A stretch of DNA of 64,000 nt. It comes from Porpolomopsis calyptriformis (Eukaryota; Basidiomycota; Agaricomycetes; Agaricales; Hygrophoraceae). The notes below the pieces were generated by a model, which searched no databases, was not told the origin of the DNA, and was given only the letters and a program-made list of their open reading frames with translations. Location of the stretch: positions 992,001 to 1,056,000 of the forward strand of contig OX621176.1 of assembly GCA_951640195.1 (NCBI GenBank), given 5' to 3'. A program made the position numbers and the translations under genes. Of the stretch, positions 55,188 through 64,000 are shown piece by piece; within the stretch, counting starts at the first letter, position 1, and every line of letters starts with the position of its first letter.

Positions 55188-55880
55188 CTAGGTCGCGCCA
55201 TCATAAACTGGGGGTTGAAGCAGGTGTCCATCTGGGTCAAACCAGTGGTAACAGCCATCCAACTCCTGGGCACGTCGCAACCAAGTTTCAGCCAGCTCCC
55301 TACACATCACAGCATTCTCCTCCAGGTCAAGGATCCTTTCGTACTTGGCATCCATCATCGAGCGGTACCCGTTTTGGGCAGCATAGAGTCGGTCGGCGAC
55401 GCGATGGATGCGGTGCGAGATGGGGTCTTCGGGGATAGTGGGGGTGGTGACGTCGGATTCGTCCTGGTCCGGTATAACCATCAAAAGTTGGCGCCCAACT
55501 TGGTATGCCTCCAGCCAATCTTCAAGTTGATTCTTCTTGTCGTCAAAGTCGCTGTCCTTGTCGAATGTGTACCAGTGATGGTCGTAGTTAAGTTCGCATT
55601 GACGTGCTCCAGAAATAAATGGGACGTAGGTTTCGGGACACCCAGATAGGTGCTCGACCTTGGCAAAGGGGAGCCCTCGATAGTTATGGTTTCGTCCCGG
55701 CTTGTCGATAGTATCGGTGCGTCACTTCGGCTTCTTGAACCGTCGGGTAACTAAGACACTGTCGGATGAGGAAGAGGAGGAAGAAGAATCGGGGGGGAGG
55801 TTGGAGGTAGAAGCGGTGGGGTTCCCTCGGGGTGGATGCCTCCTAGTCGACTTGTGGGCGTAACGAACTTCACGGGGCAT
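55188..55880 (-). mobile_element. Element 4 extra ORF (ORF3) downstream of integrase
   Basis: ATG at 55880 to TAG at 55188 is 231 codons in one frame, with a single internal TGA at 55722. It starts MPREVRYAHKSTRRHPPRGN, has a Ser run, then RNHNYRGLPFAKVEHLSGCP, FDKDSDFDDKKNQLEDWLEA, DPISHRIHRVADRLYAAQNG and ENAVMCRELAETWLRRAQEL. The last two thirds look helical and globular. It is not similar to ORF3 of element 3 by eye. No known domain is recognised. Confidence 0.62.
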
Positions 55881-55994
55881 TTCGTGCTTCTTTTGATGAT
55901 TGTTGGAAAGGGGAAGTCCTTATAATTGTCGGAGATTGAAAAGGAGAAAAGGAGATTCAACGATCGTGATGTTGGTAGTATTCGTAAAAGAGAG

Positions 55995-58900
55995 TTAAAT
56001 CGCCGCTTGAATAGACTTTTCATAATTCATTAAGACGTCTTTTGCGTGCTTGAGGTTCCATCGTGGTTCCCAGGTGGCTGCCTCTATCAGGTAGCCTTTC
56101 CACTTGATTAGATATTGTCGGTTTCGTTTTCCTGGGGTGTGATTTAAGATATGTTCCACTTCATACTCGGGCTCTCCTTCGATCACATCTGGAGGTGGTC
56201 GGAGATTGTCATCTTCTCCGATCGGGGGGTGGAGATCGAGATTCTCTTCTAGAGCCTTGAGTAGCGAAATGTGAAACACGGGATGAATCCTCCATGACAG
56301 CGGTAGCTTTAGTCGGTAAGCCACAGGCGATACTTGTTTTAGAATTATAAAAGGTCCGAGCCAGCGGACATCCAGTTTCTTTGCGGGCCGGCCAGTTTTC
56401 AAATTCTTGGCATCAAGCCAGACCCTTTGTCCTTCGTAAAATGTGGGTTCCTTTTGATGTTTTCGATCGGCATAGAGCTTCATTGAGTTAGCGGTCTTTT
56501 GAAGAGACTCTTCAGCGTTCTCTCTAGCTCTAGTAAGCTGCACGTAAAACTCGTTGGCATCGGGATTTGAGGTTTGGGTTGGAACTGATAAGGGGGTGTG
56601 AGGGTGTCAGCCATATTCAAGCCAGAAGGGGGATTGGTGAGTGGAGGAATGTTCTCGGTTGTTATAAGCGAACTCCGCTGGAGCTAACCAATCTTTCCAA
56701 TCATCTTGCATGAAGTTAGTGTAGAGCCGTACGTACTGCTCTAACTCTTGATTGGTTCGTTCGGTTTGTCCATCTGTTTGGGGGTGATAGGCAGTAGAAA
56801 GCCCAGAAGTGGTTCCTAGGAGTTCATTCAATGACGTAGCGAACTTCAATGAGAATTGGGTTCCTCGATCAGTAATGATCTTCTCTGGCCATCCATGGTG
56901 CTTCCAGACATGTTCTTGAAATAGCGCAGCAGTTCCTTTAGCAGACAGGTTTCTGGTTGTTGGGATGAAGTGAGCCCATTTGGTGAATCTGTCCACCACA
57001 ACTAGAATAGCGTCAAATCCTTTTGAATTGGGGAGTTCCACGATTAGATCAGCAGTGATCTGTTGCCACGGTTTAGTAGGAGGGGGTAACAGTTGGAGAA
57101 GTCCAGTGGGTTTCTGTGGGTAAACCTTGGTCTGTTGACAAGCAAGGCAGGACTTCACGTAATTGGTGATATCTTGTGGGGCACCTTCCCATGTATAATT
57201 ACGGAGGAGCAGTTCCTTCGTCTTCTCAATGCCGGGATGACCACCAGTGGGTGTGTCGTGGGTCAATCGAATAATTTCTGTGCGCAAAGATACATCCTTT
57301 GGCACAACTATACGATCTCTAGCATCGCGCACAATGCCATCTACGTGGGTGTATCCGGAAGAGGGATCTTCAATTTTGGCCATGATCTCGAGAGGTAGGG
57401 GGGAATGAAAACAAAGCTTGGATAAAAAGTTGGGGGACGATAAACTGATAATCGCATTGATGAAAAGCGCATTGACAAAAAGTTCTTTTGGCAGAAGGAC
57501 CTTGTCCTCCACCTCCTCATAAGACTCTGGGTAATGATCTGGACGCTTGGAGAGTCCATCAGCCTTATTCTTGATTCTAGGCTGGTAGCTGATTCTGAAC
57601 CAAAAGCGAGCTAGAAACTCAGACCATCTAGCCTGGCGTCTGGAGAGCTGATGACTGGTCATGAAGTATTGGAGGGACTGGTTGTCAGTTTTGATCATAA
57701 TGGGTTGCCGTGTCCCTTGCAGGAGGTATCTCCATTCATTCAAGGCAGATATGATAGCTAAAAGCTCTTGGTCATGGGTGGGGTAATTTCGTTCAGCTGG
57801 GAGGAGGGTCTTGGAGTAGAAACCAATGGGATGCCAATCCTCTTCGTCATTCTCTTTCTGGGTCAAGACTGCACCCAGTGCAACACCAGAGGCATCCGTC
57901 TCTAGAAGGTAAGGAAGGTCTGGCTTTGGGGTTCTCAAAACAGGAGCAGAGGTAAGCGCATTCTTGAGGGTATCAAAAGCACGTTGTTGCCTAGGAGTCC
58001 AAATCCATTCTTGATCCTTTCGTAGGAGCTCATTAAGAGGACGAGCAATCAGGGAGTAATCCTTGATAAACCTTCGCCAAAAGTTGGCAGTGCCAAGGAA
58101 GGATTGGAGATCTCGTTTCTTCTGGGGGATAGGCCAGGTTCTGATCGCCTCAACCTTCTTGGAGTTAATGGCAATGTGGCCTTTAGAGATCATCATTCCC
58201 AGATAAATCACTTCCTTTTTCTCAAACTGGCACTTGACAGGTTTGCAGGACAATTGATTCTTCTCCATGATCTCTAGAGTTCGTTCCATCCAATAGGTGA
58301 GTTCAGTAAGGTCCTTTCCCATGATCAGGATATCGTCAATATAGATATGGACCTGCTTGGAATCGATAACCTCTTTGAAGAGAACATCGATCATTCGTTG
58401 AAAGGAGGCAGGCGAGTTTCGCATTCCAAAGAACATAACGGTGGGCTCGAACAGCCCTCATCGAGTGTTGAAGGCTCCTTTCCATTCGTCTCCTTCTTTG
58501 ATACGAATATTGTTAAAGCCCCATCGGATATCCATGACTGTGAACAGTTCCGCTTCTGATAACTTGGTCTGTTGAATAATCTCAGAGATGAGAGGTAAGG
58601 GATAGGCATCTGGGATTGTGTAAGCATTCAGATAGCGATAGTCTTGGATTGGACGTAGTCTAGCATCTTGTCCTTGGGCATTAACTTCTTCACCTTTGGC
58701 AGCAAAGAAGAACGAGGCAGCTTGTTTGGAGTTTGATCGTCGTATTCGTCCACTTGCAAGTTGTTCCTCCAGGAATTCATTCAGCTTTCCCTGTTCGTAC
58801 TCAGTGAGTTTGTACACCTTTCCGATCTTGGGCCTAAAGGTAGGTTTGAGATCGATCGCATGGTCAAATTCTGGTCGTCGTGGGGGAAGTTTATCAAAGG

Positions 58901-59576
58901 TGGTCTTCATAAACACCTTCCAGTGCCTCCAGTATTTTTTCGGCACATACTTCTTCATATCTTCCTCCACGGTAGTGGGTCTGGCATGGTCTCCCAGTGA
59001 GACCAATCTGATAATCTTGGCGTAGGAGTCGCCATTCAACGTAGAGCCTACTCGTGACACTATCACTCCAGCCTGAGAAGTCTTGGTTGGGGCCACAGTC
59101 TGATGTGAAGTCAGTGTTCCAGCCTTCCAGTCAACCAGGGGATCGTTATGTTTGAGCCACGGGTAGCTGAGGATAACCTGTATCATATCTCCTAAATTTG
59201 TCACTTCCAAATGGGTTTGTTCCCTAGGAAAATCCAGCGTCTCCATCCACAGGTCTACAGCATATTTGATGGGACCTCCTCGGTTGTCTGTCCCATCTGC
59301 GTTCCGCATGGGGATTGGTCCTTCCAATCGATAAAAAGGGATATCGCGCTCCTGCACAAAATTCCAGTTTATAAAGCATCCAGAGGCGCCAGAGTCTATC
59401 AATGCACTGGTGGCAATTCGTCTACCAGTGTCTGTGGTTTCCAACCAAAGGGGTATGGTTAAAGCTTCTTCGCTCGAATCAAGTGCACCAAGAATTTGGG
59501 AAATAGATTGCATAGGGGTAGTGGTACACATAGAAAAGGAGTCCGCCACGCACGAGCTATTGTCCGGACTGTTCAA
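55995..59576 (-). mobile_element. Element 4 pol (protease to chromodomain)
   Basis: Protease: SALIDSGASGCFINWNFVQ (intact DSGA) near 59390. RT: MDIRWGFNNIRIKEGDEWKG, a TGA at 58458, then MFFGMRNSPASFQRM and the catalytic HIYIDDILIMGKDL near 58340. RNase H: YLLETDASGVALGAVLTQ. Integrase: HPGIEKTKELLLRNY, CLACQQTK, ITADLIVELPNSKGFD and TERTNQELEQYVRLY, with one TGA at 56607. Chromodomain: NRQYLIKWKGYLIEAATWEP, ending 55995. A 609-codon uninterrupted stretch (58436-56607) makes this the best preserved pol in the window apart from element 2. Confidence 0.9.
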
Positions 59577-61027
59577 AAACCCTGTTTCTCCAAAGCTCTC
59601 TTCAGCTCTTCTTTCCTCTTAGGCTCCCAGTTGACGATACCACACTTCTCGAAGTCTTGACGAGAATCTTCATTGGAGTTGACCTCCTCAATCGAGGCTG
59701 AGGTCTCCAGAACTCGAACGTTTCTTCCTCGACCAGGTTTCTTTCCTCCATGACCTCTAGCTGCTGGGGTAAAGGGGCGGCTTCCAGAACCAGAAGTACT
59801 CGTCCTAGGAGTATTGGGACAAGAACTGGCAAAGTGGCCAAATCGTCCACAGTTGAAACATGCTCCTTTGGGAATTCCTCCTAGTGAAGCAGGCTTTTCT
59901 TCTTGTTTGATTCTGGGGGCAGCAGGGTTGGAATAGGTGGAGGGACCAGCAGGTGGTCCTTGTCAGTAGGGGGTGTTGGTGATGCGAGTGTTGCAAGTCT
60001 GGGGCTTAGAAGATGTTCTAGCCAGAAATTCTCGATGTTATCTGTCAAGTTCAGCAGCACGAGACTGCCATTCAAAGAGGGTGGTGGGTTGACGATCTGA
60101 GAGGTAGATCTGTCACAAAAGGGAGGGGTTGAGTCCATCTTTATATAAAGTCGTCGAAGCTTCTTGTCCGTATCCAGTATCATGGGCCCATCGATTGAAA
60201 TTGATGTTATACTCCTCTGCGCTCTTGTTGAACTGCTTGATGTCCTTGATCTTCAGTTGAGCAGTTGACTTGGGGTCCAAGTCTCCAAAGTCTCGGGCGA
60301 GAGCTTGTTCAAAGACAGCCCAATCGGCACCAACCCAGTTCAACGTTGTGTAAGCGTCTACTTGACGCTCAGCCCATGGTTCTGCATTTCCTCCGATCAT
60401 AAACGACAAGGCATAGATAATCTTGTCAGCCTCTGAGATTCCTGGTCGTCCCAAATGATTCAACTTCACTTGACGCAGGAAGTTGCGGAGCTTGGTGGGA
60501 TCACCAGAGAATTTGTCAGGAGGGTTCATTTTGATCTTGGCGGGGGCAGGGGCAGGGGCAGGGACAGGGGCAGGGGCAGGGACAGGTTGGGGGAATACTG
60601 GGGGTGCTTGGAGAGGTTGTGGGAATAGCCCAAGAGGGGCAGGGACAGGTTGGGGGCCTATAAGGTTGGCCATCAATACTTGAAGTTGTTGTTCGATTCT
60701 ATGACTCACTTGCACTTGGTCTTGTTGGACCTGCAGCAATTGTTGATAATCCTGCTTCATGATCTCAATGGCTACGTGTGGATCTTCTTCTTCATCCTCA
60801 TCATTGTCCTCAGCTCGACCTTTCCCTTTTGAGTGAGAGGGACCCGCTTGTTCTTCTTCTTCTTGGGCAGGGTCAACCATCTCGTCGGGGATGGGAGCTG
60901 GGGCAGGAGGGGGAGAACCTTCCTGGGAGAGAGGGATAGCAGGGTGAGGGATAGTGGATGATGAATGAGTCAAAACCATTGGTGGAACGGTGGCAGTTGG
61001 ATATTGGGGAGCTTGACGGGAATACAA
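59577..61027 (-). mobile_element. Element 4 gag
   Basis: ATG at 61027 (MYSRQAPQYPTATVPPMV) leads through a Pro-rich and acidic region, a QQLLQVQQDQVQVSHRIEQQ helix and a Pro-Ala minisatellite (about 60540-60660). The capsid part follows (PDKFSGDPTKLRNFLRQVKL, NAEPWAERQVDAY). The frame breaks near 60113, then resumes in another frame with the CCHC knuckle CFNCGRFGHFASSC near 59850 and a basic tail to about 59575. Confidence 0.83.
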
Positions 61028-61158
61028 GGGGAGAGAGCAAGCCTAATCGATATTGATGTCTGGGTGGTGAAATTGATCTGGTGGGTGAAGACCTTCAGCG
61101 CTGGCTAGACAGAGTAAGGGTTGTATAGCGTGGAGTGAGCAAGAAGGAAGTCTGTTTC

Positions 61159-61531
61159 TGTCAGGACCTGAGCTTGTTCGGGTCTCGAGGCCTGACTAAG
61201 GACGAACTCGTTGACAGGGATAATGAATGGATGAGTACGAAAGCTGTTGCAATACCAAGTTCAGGTATGCAGATGAGTAAGTCGAAAACTACGGATACAG
61301 GGGTAGCTACTAGTCTTATATAGTAATGGATAATTAGGGGTAGTCACATGTACGTGACTGTGTTAGAATGTCTAGGGTGATCAGTCCTGAGACATGTATA
61401 AGACATGGTAAGCTATCATAAGTCTAAGATGTAGTAAGTCATTACGAGACAGATAGGTCTGAGACATAGTAAGACGGATAAGTCCTAATAAGGGAAAAGA
61501 GTGGAAATGGATGGAAATGGTAATCCTGACA
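61159..61531 (-). repeat. LTR B, 3' LTR of element 5 (373 bp)
   Basis: Inverted copy of 38638-39010. On the internal side is TTCGAGGACGAAGCTTTG and GGCCAGGG, the same pre-LTR motif type as elements 3 and 4. On the outer side (minus strand, downstream) the sequence reads GAAACAGACTTCC and then the leader of element 4, so element 5 is inserted in that leader with GAAAC as the probable target duplication. Confidence 0.87.
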
Positions 61532-61577
61532 TTATCCCTGGCCAAAACAAAGCTTCGTCCTCGAAGCTTGCACAACT

Positions 61578-63844
61578 TTATTGAGAGTGGTGTTGGCTTT
61601 CATATTCTAGGACAATGTCATGAGCATGTTTGATAAGTTCCAAGTGGGATTCCCATGTTGCTTCTGATGTTGGGTACCCTGCCCATTTGACAAGGTATTG
61701 AACCTGTCGTTGGATGACTCGTTGGTCTAATAATCCTTCAACTTCATATTCTTCATGACCATCGATTACATTCAGTGGTGGTCGGTAAGCTTTTTTGTTG
61801 TTTGGGTGGAGTTTTTCATTAATTATAGCAGGTTGTAAGAGAGAGACATGGAATACGGGGTGTACGCGCCAGCCAGGAGGTAAGGTGAGGCAGTAGGCGG
61901 AATCGCTAACCTTTTCCTGAATCGCAAAGGGTCCAGTCCTTCGGACATCTAGCTTGTGTGATGGTCTTCCTGTCTTGAGGTGGGAAGTTGATAACCAAAC
62001 TTTATCACCAACATTATAGCAGTGTGATTCTTGGCGGTGTTGATCTGCATATTTCTTCATCAATATGGCAGCACTTGATAAGGCCTGCAAGGCTGCATTT
62101 CGAGCTTGCCCAATATGGGCCACAAAGTTATTAGCAGAGGGGTTAGATGTTGGTGTAGAGGGAGTCAAAGGGGTTCGAGGATGACGACCATATTCAAGGA
62201 AGAAGGGTGAAAAACCAGTCGAAACTTGTTCACGGTTGTTGTATGCAAACTCAGCTTGGGCGAGCCATTCAGACCAGTCATCTTGCATGAAGCTTGTATA
62301 CAGGCGTAGATACTGTTCTAGCTCTTGGTTGACTCATTCGGTTTGGCCATCAGTTTGTGGGTGGAAAGCTGTGGATAGGGCAGTCTTGGTCCCAAGTAGC
62401 CTATTCAGTGCCTTCATGAAGTGTGCCGCAAACTGGCTACCTCGGTCAGTGATAATTTTCCTTGGCCAACCATGGTGTCGCCAGATATGATCACGGTAGA
62501 GCTGGGCTGCACCTTCAGCAGAAAGGTTGTTTGTGGTAGGGATAAAGTGAGCCCTCTTTGTAAATCGGTCAACAATAATGAAGATTGCATAGTAGCTATG
62601 GGAGTCAGGGAGTTGGGTAATCAGGTCAGCCATGATTTCGTCCCAAGGGGTAGAGCTAGGAGGAATGGGTTGCAAGAGTCCAGCAGGTTTGGCTGGAAAG
62701 GATTTAGTCTGTTGGCAAGTAGGGCATGAATGGATATAGGCTGCAACATCCTTATGGATACCATCCCAGAAGTAGTCACGGAGGATAAGCTGGGTGGTTT
62801 TACGAATACCTAGATGCCCAACATGAGGTGGGTCATGGAACTGATAGATAACATCAGTGCGAAGGTTATCCATATTTGGGACATAGCGGGGTCGCCGTTC
62901 GTCAAAGGTGATTCCCTGGTCTTGCGTCCATCCTGTGGATTCATCCTCAAGTTTGCTTCTAATATGGCCAGGAAGGGTCCCTAGTTGTAGCCTACTATCA
63001 AGTCTCTCACTCTCACTAGCAAGTGTAACTCCAGCAGGGGAAGGAGTAGTAGGGAGCTGCGCATACATGTGCAGTTGTTCATGCGCACCTTCAATCATAG
63101 CCACACTCTGAAAAAGGGTGCTTGGGAGTAACACTTGGTTAGTGTTGTCAGGAGAGGGAGGAAGGTGATCTGGTTGCCGTGATAGACCATCAGCCTTGTT
63201 AGTTTTCCCAGGGTTGTGTTCAATGATGAAGTCGAAACGGGATAGGTAGGTAGCCCATTGGGCTTGTCGCCTTGAGAGATTATGATTCGTCATGAAGTAC
63301 TTGAGTGCAATATTGTCAGATCGGATGGCAATGGTGTGCTGTGCACCCTCTAAGTAGTGTCGCCATTCTTCAAGGGCAGCTATAATCGCTAGTAGTTCTT
63401 TATCGTGAATGGGATAGTTTCGTTCAGGTGGGGTCATGGTTCATGAGTAGTAGGCAGTAGGGTGCCAGAGATTATCGTCATGGAGTTGGGAGAGAATTGC
63501 ACCAAGCGCAAAGTCAGAGGCATCGGTTTCAAGTTTATAGGGTAGCTTGGGGTCTGGAATTCGTAGCACAGGTGCACTTGTGATGGCAGCTTTGAGTCCA
63601 TCAAAGGATCCTTGTTCTCGGTCTGTCCATCTCCAGGGAGTATCCTTTCGAGTAAGGTCATGAAGGGGTCGTGCAATTGTGGAGAAGTCTTTGATAAAGC
63701 AACGGTATTCATTAAGCGTTCCTAGGAAGGCTTGGACAGCCTTGACCTTCATGGGGGGAGACCAGTTGACAATAGCAGAGATCTTGTTAGGGTGCATTTC
63801 AACCCTGCCCTGCTCAATAATTGAGCCTAGGTATTCAATCCGGG
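61578..63844 (-). mobile_element. Element 5 RT (3' part), RNase H, integrase, chromodomain
   Basis: From the right the frame enters RT thumb sequence (MHPNKISAIVNWSPPMKVKA, FLGTLNEYRCFIKDFS). RNase H follows (ETDASDFALGAILSQL), then a TGA near 63440, PPERNYPIHDKELLAIIAAL, and integrase with CPTCQQTK, IMADLITQLPD and DRGSQFAAHFMKALNRLLG. A TGA near 62334 follows TE. The chromodomain VQYLVKWAGYPTSEATWES lies near 61670, and the stop is at 61578. Between RNase H and integrase one unit of the GAHEQLHMYAQLPTTPSPAG type recalls the 22-residue repeats of element 1. LTR A interrupts the element at 63845. Confidence 0.88.
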
Positions 63845-64000
63845 TGTCAGAGATATATTTTTTCTTTTTCCTTTGCTCGTCTGTTCCTATTTACATCAGA
63901 CAGTTTACATCAATAGCCGCTTAGCCACCCAAGCTCCGCTTAGTAATAGAAGGTGACCAAGCCATATCTATATTTAGTCTACCATCACTCTCCTTATCTA
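63845..64000 (+). repeat. LTR A (partial, runs off the window)
   Basis: The first 156 bp of another family A LTR, starting TGTCAGAGATATATTTTTTC, in plus orientation inside the RT region of element 5. Whether it is a solo LTR or the edge of a full element cannot be seen. Confidence 0.85.

Overview
This window looks like a chromosome segment of a filamentous basidiomycete, most likely an Agaricomycete (mushroom-forming fungus). Genes are split by many introns of about 50 nt, intergenic distances are short, and the conserved genes are eukaryotic. The rightmost 26 kb is a pile of Ty3/gypsy chromodomain LTR retrotransposons of the kind common in such genomes. No prokaryotic features (operons, CRISPR, IS elements) are present. 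The species cannot be named from the sequence alone.

Layout. (1) 1-1408: two minus-strand members, one cut by the window edge and one a pseudogene, of an unrecognised family of Cys-rich proteins with two membrane segments. (2) 1619-6994: DNA2 helicase/nuclease and a ubiquitin-conjugating enzyme with a long tail, both minus. (3) 8461-19130: six more members of the Cys-rich family on the plus strand (five with intact reading, one broken), with one intact gene and one relic of a second Cys-rich surface-protein family. These are embedded in repeated upstream and spacer modules. (4) 19215-32626: housekeeping genes: an HNH-domain protein, a hypothetical coiled-coil protein, ribosomal protein S28, 3-hydroxyanthranilate dioxygenase, SUMO-activating enzyme UBA2, the checkpoint clamp loader RAD17, a duplicated small secreted protein and eIF3h. 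(5) 33802-36807: a single-exon 1001-residue subtilase fused to three H-type lectin repeats. (6) 37640-64000: a truncated TPR gene followed by nested LTR retrotransposons (LTR families labelled A-E here), most of them damaged by in-frame TGA codons.

The candidates for a previously undescribed system are the tandem family in parts 1 and 3 and the subtilase-lectin protein. Spliced by hand, each family member has four or more exons. They encode an N-terminal hydrophobic segment, a first Cys-rich ectodomain, a hypervariable Cys/Gly linker ending in a Lys-Arg pair, a second conserved domain, a second membrane helix and a basic cytosolic tail that often ends in a PPxY motif. Copies show gene conversion, motif loss, a probable extra exon and pseudogenisation, the pattern of a rapidly evolving surface-protein array. 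All functions for that family are inference; the sequence shows only topology and motifs.

Exon coordinates were deduced by eye from splice consensus and cross-copy comparison. Gene ends are firmer than internal boundaries.
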